From positions 248,001 through 312,000 of the forward strand of contig NZ_JAJTNP010000004.1 in the NCBI RefSeq assembly GCF_021311115.1: 64,000 nt of DNA, given 5' to 3'. Shown here in pieces: positions 41,442 through 51,593 of this stretch. The notes beneath the pieces are model-generated. The model was not told where the DNA came from. It saw nothing but the letters and a program-made list of their open reading frames with translations, and made no database searches. Position numbers and translations under genes: made by a program. This DNA is from Chryseobacterium gwangjuense. Lineage in GTDB: Bacteria > Bacteroidota > Bacteroidia > Flavobacteriales > Weeksellaceae. The stretch's first letter is position 1, and every line of letters begins with the position of its first letter.

Positions 41442-42962
41442 ATGTCTAAAATCTGGACGAAAAAGCCAATGAGTGCTTTTGAGAATGATGTTAAAAGTAG
41501 TCAACTTAAAAGAGTACTTGGTAAATGGAGCCTTACAGCTATCGGGATCGGAGCGATCATTGGAGGTGGAATTTTTGTATTAACAGGTACAGGTGCTTAT
41601 TATCATGCTGGACCAGCATTGGCGCTTTCCTTTGTTATTGCAGGAATTGCGTGTGTTTTCGCTGCTTTATGTTATTCTGAGTTTGCTTCTATTCTACCTG
41701 TAGAAGGTTCTGCTTATGCTTACGCTTACGGTACGGTAGGTGAAATTTTTGCATGGATTATCGGATGGGGATTGATCCTCGAATATGCGATGGGATCCAT
41801 GACGGTAGCCGTTTCGTGGTCCGGATATTTTAATAAATTGCTGAAAATGTTTGGTCTTCACTTGCCGGATTATCTTACTTCAGACCCAGCAAGTTATACC
41901 GGAGAAGGTTTTTCAATGAATTTACCAGCTTTTATCATTGTTTTAGTAGTAATTTCTATCTTAATCAAAGGAACAAAAGAAGCTGCAAAAGCAAACAACC
42001 TTATTGTAATCATGAAGGTTTCAGCGGTTATTTTTGTAATTATTGCGGGTGCTTTCTTTATTAATGCTGAAAACTGGAATCCGTTTATTCCTGCAGCTAC
42101 AATGGTTAAAGAAGGAGAGTCAATGAAAGAAGCATATGGAATTCAGGGGATTATTTCCGGAGCGGCAGCGATATTCTTTGCTTATGTAGGTTTCGATGCA
42201 GTTTCTACACAAGCTGGAGAAGCGATTAATCCTAAAAAAGATGTTCCGTTTGCAATTATCGTGTCACTTTTGGTATGTACAGTGTTATATATTTTAGTTT
42301 CATTAGTTCTTACAGGGATGATGCATTATACAGACTTTAATCCTCAAGGAAAGTTCCCGGATGCTATTAAAGCTCCTGTAGCGTATGCATTTGAAATTGC
42401 AGGACAAGGATGGGCAGGATATATCATCACGATTGCAGCAACCGTAGGTTTGATTTCTGTATTAATGGTAATGATTATGGGACAGTCAAGAATTTTCTTG
42501 GGAATGTCTAAAGACGGTTTGATTCCTAAAATGTTCAGTGATGTACACCCGGTAAGAAAAACTCCTGCAAAGAGTTTGATGCTTTTAGGAATTGTAATTG
42601 CTACGGTAGCTTCATTAACGCCGATTAGTAAATTGGCAGATATGACGAGTTTCGGAACTTTATTTGCCTTTACTATGGTATGTGTAGCGGTTTGGATTTT
42701 AAGAAAAAGAGAGCCGAACTTACCAAGAAACTTTAAAGTTCCTGCATTACCTGTTATTGCAACATTAGGAATCTGTATCAATGTTTATTTAATTTGGAAC
42801 CTAAGCCATGAAGCAAAATTATTATCAACAGCATGGTTAGCTCTTGGAGTAATTATCTATTTTGCATATAGCCTTAAAAATTCTAAACTTCATAAAGTAG
42901 GGTACGGAGAAACGTTCAAAGCGGAACAGGAACCTTTACAAAAAACTGATTTAGATTTATAA
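41442..42962 (+). CDS. APC-superfamily amino acid permease
   Basis: 506 residues with twelve or more membrane helices. The first helix carries the substrate-binding break GIGAIIGGGIFVLTGTGA, and helix 6 has AIFFAYVGFDAVSTQAGEAINPKKDVP. This is the cationic-amino-acid-transporter (CAT)-like group found with many Gram-negative and Gram-positive members. Inner-membrane uptake of amino acids is likely; specificity is not predictable. Single gene with a -7-like TATTTTCG near 41411 and a strong terminator. Confidence 0.92.
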   Translation: MSKIWTKKPMSAFENDVKSSQLKRVLGKWSLTAIGIGAIIGGGIFVLTGTGAYYHAGPALALSFVIAGIACVFAALCYSEFASILPVEGSAYAYAYGTVGEIFAWIIGWGLILEYAMGSMTVAVSWSGYFNKLLKMFGLHLPDYLTSDPASYTGEGFSMNLPAFIIVLVVISILIKGTKEAAKANNLIVIMKVSAVIFVIIAGAFFINAENWNPFIPAATMVKEGESMKEAYGIQGIISGAAAIFFAYVGFDAVSTQAGEAINPKKDVPFAIIVSLLVCTVLYILVSLVLTGMMHYTDFNPQGKFPDAIKAPVAYAFEIAGQGWAGYIITIAATVGLISVLMVMIMGQSRIFLGMSKDGLIPKMFSDVHPVRKTPAKSLMLLGIVIATVASLTPISKLADMTSFGTLFAFTMVCVAVWILRKREPNLPRNFKVPALPVIATLGICINVYLIWNLSHEAKLLSTAWLALGVIIYFAYSLKNSKLHKVGYGETFKAEQEPLQKTDLDL

Positions 42963-42981
42963 AAAAAATTATAAACAACAT

Positions 42982-43016
42982 AAATCCACAGATTTTTCTG
43001 TGGATTTTTTATTTTT
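42982..43016 (+). terminator. Terminator of the permease gene, overlapping the next promoter
   Basis: AAATCCACAGA (42982-42992) pairs with TCTGTGGATTT (42997-43007) around TTTT. The following T tract runs into TATTTTTG (43010-43017), the -7 box of the next gene. Confidence 0.9.
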
Positions 43017-43017
43017 G
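43010..43017 (+). promoter_or_regulatory. -7 element abutting the BNR-like gene
   Basis: TATTTTTG is followed by TTTCT and ATG 43023. It is formed by the T tract of the preceding terminator. Confidence 0.5.
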
Positions 43018-43022
43018 TTTCT

Positions 43023-44030
43023 ATGAAAAAAATATTTCCCATTTTATTTTCGTTTTTAGGAATCCTTTCGTTTTCTCAACAGGTAAGTTTGGAAACTCTA
43101 TTGAGTGATAAAATCAGCATTCGCGCACTAGAAGTGTATGATAAAAAAGTCTGGTACAGCGGAACGGATTCTAAATTTGGTTTTGTTGATATAAAAAATC
43201 CTCAACATCAGAAGCAAATTAAATTATCAGAAAAGAAATTACAGTTCAGAACTTTGGCTCAGGACAAAAATTCTTTTTATCTGATTAATATTGAAAGTCC
43301 GGCTGAGTTTTTTAAGATCAATAAAAAAGATTTAACGTCTGAAATTATTTTCAGAGATACGGTAAAAACAGCTTTTTATGATGCATTGCATTTTGTAAAT
43401 AATGAATTGGCTTATACATTTAGTGACGCAAATAAAGATAATCGTCTGAAATTAGCCGTTTTTAAAAATGGAAAATGGAACAGTTTCAAAAATAATATCA
43501 TTCTGAATGAAGGAGAGGCGGCTTTTGCAGCAAGTAATACCAATATCGTTTCAGCTAAGAAATATCTATGGATTGCAACGGGCGGAAAGGTATCAAGGAT
43601 TCTGAGGATGAATTTAAAAAATGACGAGATTGAAGCTTTTAATACTCCGTTTATCCAAGGAGAGTCTTCTCAAGGAATGTATTCAATTGATTTCTATGAC
43701 GAACAGTTTGGAATTGCTGTTGGAGGAGATTACACAAAACAAGCGGATAATATCAATAATATCGCCACTACAAATGATGGTGGAAAAACCTGGCAGATTC
43801 AGGCATCCGGAAAAAATGCAGGATATACTACTTGTGTGAAAATTAAACCCAATTCTAAAGGGAAAGAAATCATTTCCGTAGGAGATCAGCATATCAGTTA
43901 TTCCTCAGACTTTGGAAAAACATGGAAGAAAATTTCAGATGAAAAAGGATTTTTTGTTTGTGAATGGGTTGACGGAAATACAGTAGTTCTGGCAGGAAAA
44001 GATAGAATTGCTAAAATGAGTTTGAAATAG
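43023..44030 (+). CDS. Secreted BNR/YCF48-like beta-propeller protein
   Basis: 335 residues with a signal peptide (1-19, ending SFSQ). The mature chain has beta-propeller-like repeats, including Asp-box motifs TTNDGGKTWQIQ and SSDFGKTWKKIS, and GIAVGGDYTK as in YCF48/photosystem II assembly-like and sialidase-like propellers. Database names such as oxidoreductase are sometimes given to relatives, but no catalytic residues are visible. Periplasmic, function unknown. Single gene; start fixed by the -7 box 5 bases upstream. Confidence 0.8.
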   Translation: MKKIFPILFSFLGILSFSQQVSLETLLSDKISIRALEVYDKKVWYSGTDSKFGFVDIKNPQHQKQIKLSEKKLQFRTLAQDKNSFYLINIESPAEFFKINKKDLTSEIIFRDTVKTAFYDALHFVNNELAYTFSDANKDNRLKLAVFKNGKWNSFKNNIILNEGEAAFAASNTNIVSAKKYLWIATGGKVSRILRMNLKNDEIEAFNTPFIQGESSQGMYSIDFYDEQFGIAVGGDYTKQADNINNIATTNDGGKTWQIQASGKNAGYTTCVKIKPNSKGKEIISVGDQHISYSSDFGKTWKKISDEKGFFVCEWVDGNTVVLAGKDRIAKMSLK

Positions 44031-44125
44031 TTTTAAGTAAAAAGCAAAAGGAGTATTTAGACTCATTATAAATTGCTAAAAATTGGCCTAATATATTTCA
44101 TAGTTCAAAATCCATAAGATATATT

Positions 44126-44133
44126 TAATTTTG
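44126..44133 (+). promoter_or_regulatory. -7 element of hemN
   Basis: TAATTTTG followed by CA, 45 bases before ATG 44179, giving an untranslated leader of about 40 bases. Confidence 0.5.
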
Positions 44134-44178
44134 CATTAAGAAATTTCAATTTGAAATTCAGTTAAAATTAAATCTAAA

Positions 44179-45537
44179 ATGAATTCTTTAATAGATAAAT
44201 ATAATATTCCCGGACCTCGTTACACTTCTTATCCTACTGTTCCATACTGGGACGACAGTACTTTTTCACCGGAAAAATGGACGGAAAGTGTAATCAGGAC
44301 GTTTAAGGAAACCAATGGAGGAGAGGGGATTTCTATTTATATTCACCTGCCTTTCTGCGAAGCATTGTGTACTTTTTGTGCATGTCATAAGCGTATAACG
44401 AAACAACATAGTGTTGAAATTCCATATCTGGAAAGCGTTTTGAAAGAATGGCAACTTTACCTTCAGTTGTTCAATGAAAAACCTAAACTGAAAGAACTTC
44501 ACTTAGGAGGAGGAACGCCAACTTTTTTCTCACCGGAAAACTTAAAGACTTTACTGGAAGGTATTTTTGAGACTGTGGAAATTGCAGAGCATCCTGAGTT
44601 CTCATTTGAAGGACATCCGAATAATACAAGTAGACAACATCTTCAGACATTATATGATTTGGGCTTCAGAAGAGTAAGTTTTGGGGTTCAGGATTATGAT
44701 CCGAAAGTGCAGAAGGCGATCAACAGAATTCAGTCTTTTGAAAAGGTGAAAGAAGTGACAGAATGGGCCAAAGAGATTGGTTACAGAGGAATCAGTCATG
44801 ACTTGGTTTTCGGTCTTCCACATCAATCCTGGGAAGCGATGGAAAATACAATCCGTAAAACAATGGAGCTGAAGCCGGATCGTTTGGCGTTTTATTCTTA
44901 TGCACACGTTCCATGGGTGAAAGGTGTCGGACAAAGAGGTTTTGATGAAAATGACCTTCCTAGTGGTGAAGAAAAGCGCCGTTTGTATGAGGATGGTAAA
45001 AAATTACTTGAAGAATTAGGCTATATTGAAGTGGGAATGGATCATTTCTCTTTGGAACATGATGATTTGTATCAATCTTTGATTCAAAAGAAATTACACA
45101 GAAATTTTATGGGATATACCTCAAGCAAAACCCAACTAATGGTTGGTTTGGGGATGTCTGCGATCTCAGATTCCTGGTATGCTTTTGCTCAAAATGTAAA
45201 AACGGTAGAAGAATATCAGACTATCGTGGAAGAAGGTAGAATTCCTGTTGTAAAAGGGCATATCCTTAACGAAGAAGATCTAGTTATAAGAAGGCATATT
45301 TTGAATTTAATGTGTCAGCTTGAAACGACTTTTGATCATAATAATTCATTTCCTGAATTGGAAAATGCATTTGAAATGTTGAAGGAAATGGAGAATGATG
45401 AGTTGGTAGAAATTCATGACAATCAAATAAAAATAACGGAAAAAGGAAGAGCATTTACGAGAAATGTAGCCATGGTTTTTGATCTGAGAATGATGAGAAA
45501 TAAACCGGAAACGAGGATTTTCTCTATGACGATTTAA
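44179..45537 (+). CDS. hemN: Oxygen-independent coproporphyrinogen III oxidase
   Basis: A 452-residue radical SAM enzyme: coproporphyrinogen III to protoporphyrinogen IX without oxygen. Cluster cysteines C60, C64 and C67, plus C69, lie in LPFCEALCTFCAC, the HemN-type CxxxCxxCxC pattern. GGGTPTFFS and FGVQDYDPKVQKAINR fit true HemN rather than HemW. The C-terminal HemN domain is present (LEHDDLYQSLIQKKLHRNFMG). Full length. Single gene with its own -7 box and a strong shared terminator. Confidence 0.95.
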   Translation: MNSLIDKYNIPGPRYTSYPTVPYWDDSTFSPEKWTESVIRTFKETNGGEGISIYIHLPFCEALCTFCACHKRITKQHSVEIPYLESVLKEWQLYLQLFNEKPKLKELHLGGGTPTFFSPENLKTLLEGIFETVEIAEHPEFSFEGHPNNTSRQHLQTLYDLGFRRVSFGVQDYDPKVQKAINRIQSFEKVKEVTEWAKEIGYRGISHDLVFGLPHQSWEAMENTIRKTMELKPDRLAFYSYAHVPWVKGVGQRGFDENDLPSGEEKRRLYEDGKKLLEELGYIEVGMDHFSLEHDDLYQSLIQKKLHRNFMGYTSSKTQLMVGLGMSAISDSWYAFAQNVKTVEEYQTIVEEGRIPVVKGHILNEEDLVIRRHILNLMCQLETTFDHNNSFPELENAFEMLKEMENDELVEIHDNQIKITEKGRAFTRNVAMVFDLRMMRNKPETRIFSMTI

Positions 45538-45601
45538 TTTTTAAATTATAAATTGTTTAAATTATTCAAAATAAAATCAATGATAATTTATTGATGTGTT
45601 A

Positions 45602-45638
45602 AAAAAAACCTTAATCAAAAAATGATTAAGGTTTTTTT
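45602..45638. terminator. Bidirectional terminator between hemN and sugar dehydrogenase
   Basis: CCTTAATCA (45609-45617) pairs with TGATTAAGG (45623-45631) around AAAAA, with A and T runs on both sides. Confidence 0.9.
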
Positions 45639-45654
45639 GTGCTCTGGAAATATT

Positions 45655-47016
45655 TTATTTAATAATTAATTTCTGGCTGTAAGATTTCAGATTTCCAGAA
45701 TTGATGTTGATGAAATAAACTCCTGAAGGAATTCCCGAAATATCAATACTGTTGTTATTTTCAATTTTTGCCTGTTCTACTACTTTTTTTCCTTCAGCGC
45801 TAAAGATTTCAATTGAAATATCCTTGCCTTTTACCCCATCAATAAAAACTTTTTTTGAAGCCGGATTGGGATAGATTTTTATCTGAGTTGAAAAATTGTT
45901 TTCTTCTGTAGCCAGTGTTCCATATGTGATTTTAAATATTTTTCCGTTGTTCACTGCAGCTACAAACAAATCATTCTGATTATTGATCCCGAAAGTCGAA
46001 AAATTATTTCCGGAAAATGCTGTCGTCCAAACGATGGAATTATCAGGATTTAAAATTCCGATTTGAGTTGAACAATAATCTGCAAAAACATATTTTCCTT
46101 GCAAGGCAGGATATTGAGTTCCTCTGTAAATATAACCTCCCGTGATTGAGCATTTTCCTCCAGAATGATCATATACGGCAACAGGAAAAGTCATGGTTGA
46201 TTGTGCTGCACAACCTGCTGTATTATAAGCATTATTTCCTTCGTAGCATCTCCATCCATAATTAATTCCTGCTTGTGTTAGAGGCATTCTGTTAATTTCT
46301 TCTATTTGGCCCTGGCCAACATCTGCAATCATCACATTTCCGGAAACGGTATCAAAATTAAATTTCCAGGCGTTTCGTAATCCATAAGACCAGACTTCGT
46401 CGGCTCCGTCAATACCCACAAAAGGATTTCCAGAAGGAATATTGTAAGGTCCGGTAGAATTGATATCTAGTCTTAGTAATTTTCCTAAAAGTGAATTTTT
46501 ATTTTGAGCATTATTATTAGGATCTCCGCCACTTCCGCCATCTCCGGTTACAATCCATAGGTAACCATCCGGAGCAAAATGAATACTTCCTCCATTATGA
46601 TTATCGAAGGGTTTGGACTGATTGAGGATAATTTTTTCGGTACTCGCATCAGCAACATCAGGATTTGAGCTTTGAGTATATCTGGCTACGGTAATGTTTC
46701 CGCTGGTATCGTTATAATAAACAAAAAAATACCCATTTATGGCATATTGAGGATGGAAAGCAAGCCCTAAAAGTCCTCTTTCTCCACCATAGGTTATTTT
46801 TGAACTGATATTCAGGAAATTGGTTGGATTGATACTGCCATTGGGCTGTACAATTCTTATGATTCCGTTTTGCTGTACGACAAACATCCTGTTGTCATTA
46901 GCATGTGCAATTTCGACGGGTGCGGTAAATCCCGTAGCAAATTCTTCTAAATTAATACTTTGAGCATTAATAATAAAGGAAGAAAAAATACTTGCGCAAA
47001 AAAGTAGTTTTTTCAT
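45655..47016 (-). CDS. PQQ-type sugar dehydrogenase-like propeller with T9SS sorting domain
   Basis: 453 residues. Signal peptide 1-18 (ending INAQ). A six-bladed GSDH/sorbosone dehydrogenase-like propeller (about 22-360) with LEEFATGFTAPVEIAHAND, GERGLLGLAFHPQYA, HNGGSIHFAPDGYLWIVTGDGG, EVWSYGLRNAWKF and ADVGQGQIEEINRM. The last 75 residues are a T9SS type A domain (IKIYPNPASKKVFIDG to SYSQKLIIK), so the enzyme is exported to the surface or medium. Sugar oxidation is inferred from the family; the substrate is unknown. Confidence 0.92.
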   Translation of the reverse strand: MKKLLFCASIFSSFIINAQSINLEEFATGFTAPVEIAHANDNRMFVVQQNGIIRIVQPNGSINPTNFLNISSKITYGGERGLLGLAFHPQYAINGYFFVYYNDTSGNITVARYTQSSNPDVADASTEKIILNQSKPFDNHNGGSIHFAPDGYLWIVTGDGGSGGDPNNNAQNKNSLLGKLLRLDINSTGPYNIPSGNPFVGIDGADEVWSYGLRNAWKFNFDTVSGNVMIADVGQGQIEEINRMPLTQAGINYGWRCYEGNNAYNTAGCAAQSTMTFPVAVYDHSGGKCSITGGYIYRGTQYPALQGKYVFADYCSTQIGILNPDNSIVWTTAFSGNNFSTFGINNQNDLFVAAVNNGKIFKITYGTLATEENNFSTQIKIYPNPASKKVFIDGVKGKDISIEIFSAEGKKVVEQAKIENNNSIDISGIPSGVYFININSGNLKSYSQKLIIK

Positions 47017-47194
47017 AATATTTTGATATTTAGTGTATTAAATCATAATGAAAATTTCATACCAATCAACCTTTGAAAAATTCATTAAAATAACCCGAAA
47101 AAATTATTAAATCTTAAATGAAAATAAGAATACCGATATATCTGAAAATAAACGATTTCTGTTGTTAAAAATTCATAAAATTCAATAAAATGAT

Positions 47195-47202
47195 TATATT
47201 TG
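47195..47202 (+). promoter_or_regulatory. -7 element of secDF
   Basis: TATATTTG followed by CC, 29 bases before ATG 47232. Confidence 0.55.
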
Positions 47203-47231
47203 CCGACTTAATTTAACGTAGTTATAACAAA

Positions 47232-50144
47232 ATGCAAGGAAAAGGACTTATTACAATTGTTGCTATTGTACTAGGGTTGATTTGCTTAAATGAGCTATTA
47301 CCAACTTGGTACGCCAGCAAAATTGAAAAGCAGGCAACTGCTATTGCAGGAGACAATCCGGAAAAGTATCAGAAAGAAATTGCAAAACTTTCTAAGGATA
47401 CTCTGAACCTGGGATTCACAAAACTTTATTACACTAAAGCCAAAGACAAGGAAATGAAACTTGGTCTTGACTTGAAAGGAGGGATCAACGTTCTTTTGGA
47501 AATTAACCAAAGAGATCTTGTAAATGATTTAACAAATTATTCTACAAATCCTGTTCTTATTGAGGCTTTAAACAAAACTGATGAAGCACAAAAGAATTCT
47601 ACAAAATCTTACATCGATAATTTCTTCGAACAGTTTGATGCAGTAAACAAAGCTAAAGGAACTAACCTGAAATTGGCTGATCCTGAAATTTTCGGAAATA
47701 CTACTCTTACTGAGGTAAAGTATAATACATCAGATGAGCAGGTAAAGAGCATTGTTAAAAGAAAAATTGATGCTTCTGTAGGAACGGCTTTTGAAGTTAT
47801 CAGAACGAGAATCGATAAAATGGGAGCTGTACAGCCAAACGTACAGAGAGTACCAGGAACGGCAAGAATTTCAGTAGAAATGCCGGGAATGAAAGACATC
47901 GATAAAGTAAAAAAGATGCTTCAGACTTCTGCTAAACTTCAATTCTGGGAAGTACAACAGATCAATGAGATTGCCCCTTATTTCCAAACATTGACTACAA
48001 TGGTAGCTGCAAAAGGAGATTCTATGGGTGTTGCTAAAAGCACAAACTTCCTGAATATCATTCAAGGAGGAAAATCAATGAGTCCAAGTGCTGTTGGAAG
48101 TGTGAAATTATCTGATACTGCTGCTGTAAATAAAATTTTGAATAGCAAAGTAGCTCAGTCTTTACGTCCTTCTAACATTAAATATACACAGTTCATGTGG
48201 GGTTACAAGCCTGAAGCAACTGATACTGAAAGTTTAGTATTATATGCAATCAGAGGTAACATCAATCAAAAAGCTCCAGTAGATGGTGCTGTTGAAACTG
48301 CAAGTATCGGATACGACGAGCTAAGCAGAGTTGTAGTAGACATGCAGATGGATTCTAAAGGGGCTAAAGAATGGAAGACTTTAACAGAGAAAAACGTTGG
48401 GAAACCGGTTGCTGTAACACTAGACGGAAGAGTTTATACTGCTCCGAATGTTGTAAGCGCTATTCCTAACGGTAGAACACAAATTTCTGGTAACTTCTCT
48501 CAGGAAGAAGCTAAAGAATTGGTAGACGTTTTAGGTGCGGGTAAATTACCTGCAGGTGCAAAAGTAGTTCAGGCTACGGTTGTAGGTCCTTCATTAGGAC
48601 AAGAGTCTATTGATGCGGGTGTAATGTCATTTGCTATCGCATTCTTATTAATTATTGCTTATATCATTTTCTATTACGGTGGAGCTGGTGTATATGCGGT
48701 AATTGCGATGATTATCAACTTATTCTACATCTTCGGAATTATGGATTCTGTAGATGCAACACTTACGCTTCCTGGTATCGCAGGTATTGTATTGACAATG
48801 GCAATGGCGGTAGATACGAACGTAATTATTTATGAAAGAACTAAAGAAGAGCTTTTCGCTGGAAAAAGTATTCTTGAAGCATACAAAGACGGTTTTAAAC
48901 ACGCATTAAGTGCGATTGTCGATGGTCACTTAACTACGTTATTGACTGCAGGTGTACTTTTCCTTTTCGGAACAGGACCAATCAAAGGTTTTGCATTAAC
49001 GTTAGGAATCGGTATCTTGATGACGTTCTTTACTTCGGTATTGATTTCAAGAGTAATGATCTTCTCTAGATTGAATAAAGGAAAACACCTTTCTGTTTGG
49101 ACAGGTGCTACAAAAAATCTTTTCAGAAACACTTGGATCGATTTCATCGGAAAAAGAAAATACGCTTATATCATTTCTGGTGTTTTAACGATTGTTTGTA
49201 TCGCATCTATTGCAATCCACGGATTTAAATACGGTATCGATTTTACAGGAGGTAGAAACTATGTGGTAAGATTTGAAAAGGCTGTCAATGCTGAAGATGT
49301 TGAAGGTAACTTAGTAAAAGTATTCCAGACTGAAGATGGCAAAAATTCTTCTGTTGAAGCTAAAACTTTTGGTAACGACAAGCAATTGAAAATCTCTACG
49401 GATTACCTTATCGAAGACGAATCTTTGAAAGCTGACCAGACTGTTGAGCAGAAATTATATGAAGGATTAAAATCCAGCTTACCTGCTAACATGACGATAA
49501 AAGATTTCAAATCTGCAGATAAAGATCATGCTGGAATCATTTCTTCTGAAAAAGTAGGGCCTACGGTTGCAGACGATATCAAAACTCACGGTATTCTTGC
49601 TGTAGTTGCAGCTTTAGCGGGTATTTTCATCTATATCTTGGTGAGATTTAGAAAATGGCAATTCTCTCTTGGTGCTGTTGCAGCATTATTCCACGATGCG
49701 GTTATCATTTTAGGAGCATATTCATTGCTTCACAAATTTATGCCGTTCAATATGGAAATCAACCAGGATTTCGTTGCTGCGATCTTGACGGTATTAGGCT
49801 ACTCTATTAATGATACCGTAATTATCTTCGACAGAATTAGAGAATATTTAAGAGAGAAAAAATCTTTGACATTAGCAGGATTATTCGACGATTCTATCTC
49901 TAGTACATTAGGTAGAACATTCAACACCTCGTTTACTACGATTTTAGTAATCTTGGCCATCTTCATTTTTGGTGGAGATAACTTGAGAGGATTTATGTTT
50001 GCGATGTTAATCGGTATCGGATTCGGTACCTATTCATCAATCTTCGTAGCATCGGCAATTGCTTACGACTTCTTGAAAACCGGTAAGGAAGATGAAGTTC
50101 GTGGTAAGTCGACTACAGACAAAGAAGTACTTGCTTCAAAATAA
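47232..50144 (+). CDS. secDF: Protein translocase subunit SecDF (fused)
   Basis: A 970-residue fusion of SecD and SecF, the proton-driven accessory of the SecYEG channel. The SecD half (about 1-625) has LGLDLKGGINVLLEI in the first periplasmic domain, a long P1 domain, then AGIVLTMAMAVDTNVIIYERTKEEL. The SecF half (about 650-970) has KYGIDFTGGRNYVVRF and VLGYSINDTVIIFDRIREYL. Twelve membrane helices are predicted. Fusion is normal in Bacteroidota. Single gene with its own -7 box and terminator. Confidence 0.97.
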   Translation: MQGKGLITIVAIVLGLICLNELLPTWYASKIEKQATAIAGDNPEKYQKEIAKLSKDTLNLGFTKLYYTKAKDKEMKLGLDLKGGINVLLEINQRDLVNDLTNYSTNPVLIEALNKTDEAQKNSTKSYIDNFFEQFDAVNKAKGTNLKLADPEIFGNTTLTEVKYNTSDEQVKSIVKRKIDASVGTAFEVIRTRIDKMGAVQPNVQRVPGTARISVEMPGMKDIDKVKKMLQTSAKLQFWEVQQINEIAPYFQTLTTMVAAKGDSMGVAKSTNFLNIIQGGKSMSPSAVGSVKLSDTAAVNKILNSKVAQSLRPSNIKYTQFMWGYKPEATDTESLVLYAIRGNINQKAPVDGAVETASIGYDELSRVVVDMQMDSKGAKEWKTLTEKNVGKPVAVTLDGRVYTAPNVVSAIPNGRTQISGNFSQEEAKELVDVLGAGKLPAGAKVVQATVVGPSLGQESIDAGVMSFAIAFLLIIAYIIFYYGGAGVYAVIAMIINLFYIFGIMDSVDATLTLPGIAGIVLTMAMAVDTNVIIYERTKEELFAGKSILEAYKDGFKHALSAIVDGHLTTLLTAGVLFLFGTGPIKGFALTLGIGILMTFFTSVLISRVMIFSRLNKGKHLSVWTGATKNLFRNTWIDFIGKRKYAYIISGVLTIVCIASIAIHGFKYGIDFTGGRNYVVRFEKAVNAEDVEGNLVKVFQTEDGKNSSVEAKTFGNDKQLKISTDYLIEDESLKADQTVEQKLYEGLKSSLPANMTIKDFKSADKDHAGIISSEKVGPTVADDIKTHGILAVVAALAGIFIYILVRFRKWQFSLGAVAALFHDAVIILGAYSLLHKFMPFNMEINQDFVAAILTVLGYSINDTVIIFDRIREYLREKKSLTLAGLFDDSISSTLGRTFNTSFTTILVILAIFIFGGDNLRGFMFAMLIGIGFGTYSSIFVASAIAYDFLKTGKEDEVRGKSTTDKEVLASK

Positions 50145-50164
50145 TTTAGACTACAATAAATAAG

Positions 50165-50196
50165 AAAAAAGCCTTTCAACTTGAAAGGTTTTTTTT
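50165..50196 (+). terminator. Terminator of secDF
   Basis: CCTTTC-aactt-GAAAGG (within 50172-50188), preceded by an A run and followed by eight T. Confidence 0.85.
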
Positions 50197-50229
50197 GTAC
50201 GTTAAAGTTTCAGAATTTGCCGTTTAAGA

Positions 50230-50262
50230 TTAACCTTTCACTTTCAACCTTTTACTTTTCAC
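50230..50262 (+). repeat. Degenerate CTTTCA/CTTTTA pyrimidine repeat
   Basis: Successive units CCTTTCA, CTTTCAA, CCTTTTA and CTTTTCA lie between secDF and the MFS gene. Same style as the sequence at 1-52 and the tandem at 10002-10034. Confidence 0.5.
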
Positions 50263-50301
50263 ATTAATAATAATTTAATAACATTATTTTCTTGATTTGA
50301 T

Positions 50302-50309
50302 TACTTTTG
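50302..50309 (+). promoter_or_regulatory. -7 element abutting the MFS gene
   Basis: TACTTTTG followed by TAGACT and ATG 50316, six bases from box to start. Confidence 0.6.
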
Positions 50310-50315
50310 TAGACT

Positions 50316-51533
50316 ATGGAAAACTCAAAGAAAAAAGCAGCCATTGGTTTTATATTTATTACCTTATTAATTGATATTACCGGATGGGGGATCATTATTC
50401 CCGTTATTCCGAAATTAATAGAAGAGCTTATTCATGGAAATATAAGTGAAGCTGCCAAATATGGAGGGTGGTTGAGTTTTGCTTATGCTTTTACCCAATT
50501 TATATTTTCTCCGGTTATTGGTAATCTGAGTGATAAGTTTGGAAGAAGACCGATTATTCTGATTTCACTTTTTGGTTTTGCTATAGATTATATTTTCCTT
50601 GCGCTTGCACCCACTATTTGGTTATTGTTTGTAGGAAGAGTTATTGCCGGAATTACCGGAGCAAGCATTACAACGGCAAGTGCTTATATTGCCGATATTT
50701 CTACAAATGAAGATCGTGCAAAGAATTTCGGGCTGATTGGAGCTGCTTTTGGGTTGGGATTTATTATAGGGCCTGTTTTAGGAGGAGTTTTAGGACATTA
50801 CGGAGCAAGAGTTCCTTTCTATGCTGCTGCTGTTTTATGTTTAATCAATTTTCTTTACGGTTATTTTATACTTCCGGAAAGTTTAGATAAAGAACACCGA
50901 AGAGAATTTGACTGGAAAAGAGCTAACCCGATAGGTTCGCTTAAGTTTTTAGGAAAACACCCTGAACTTTCGGGATTGGTTGTAGCTTTGTTCCTGATAT
51001 ACATTGCGGGACACGCTGTTCAGACCAACTGGAGTTATTTTACCATGCATGAATTTGACTGGGATGAAAAAATGGTAGGAATTTCACTCGGAGTAGTAGG
51101 ACTTTTGGTAGGATTGGTTCAAGGAGGATTGATTCGTTGGACTGCAACCCGATTAGGAGATTATAAAAGTATTTATTATGGATTAGGGCTATACGCAATA
51201 GGTATGTTGTTGTTCGCTTTTGCGACTCAGGGATGGATGATGTTTGTAATCCTTATTCCTTACTGTTTAGGTGGTATTTGTGGTCCTTCATTACAGTCTG
51301 TGATTACAAAAGGAGTTCCTCCCAATGAACAAGGGGAATTGCAAGGTGCATTAACCAGTTTAATGAGTGTAACAGCAGCTATTGGTCCGCCGATAATGAC
51401 CTATTTATTCTATCATTTTACCGATAAAAATACTTCGTTTAAGTTTGCCGGAGCACCATTCTTCCTTGCTTTTATCTTGATGACGGTGAGTGTTTTGATT
51501 ACCTATTTCGGATTTAAGAAAAAGAAATCTTAA
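50316..51533 (+). CDS. MFS transporter, TetA/TCR-like
   Basis: 405 residues, twelve membrane helices. The major facilitator motif [12 protein letters not shown] lies between helices 2 and 3; motif C-like [19 protein letters not shown] marks a drug/H+ antiporter of the TetA-like group (with [16 protein letters not shown] in helix 1). TetA relatives are widespread chromosomal efflux pumps, and nothing here (no regulator, no mobile element) supports acquired tetracycline resistance. Single gene, near-leaderless promoter. Confidence 0.9.
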   Translation: MENSKKKAAIGFIFITLLIDITGWGIIIPVIPKLIEELIHGNISEAAKYGGWLSFAYAFTQFIFSPVIGNLSDKFGRRPIILISLFGFAIDYIFLALAPTIWLLFVGRVIAGITGASITTASAYIADISTNEDRAKNFGLIGAAFGLGFIIGPVLGGVLGHYGARVPFYAAAVLCLINFLYGYFILPESLDKEHRREFDWKRANPIGSLKFLGKHPELSGLVVALFLIYIAGHAVQTNWSYFTMHEFDWDEKMVGISLGVVGLLVGLVQGGLIRWTATRLGDYKSIYYGLGLYAIGMLLFAFATQGWMMFVILIPYCLGGICGPSLQSVITKGVPPNEQGELQGALTSLMSVTAAIGPPIMTYLFYHFTDKNTSFKFAGAPFFLAFILMTVSVLITYFGFKKKKS

Positions 51534-51593
51534 AATTTGTTTAAAATTCAATTTAACATCTTATTTGTGTATAATCTTTTGTAATTTTACGGC

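Noticed and set aside
50316-51533. Acquired tetracycline-resistance gene
   Set aside because: The transporter is TetA-like in fold, but there is no TetR-type regulator, mobile element or atypical base composition; a chromosomal efflux pump is more likely.
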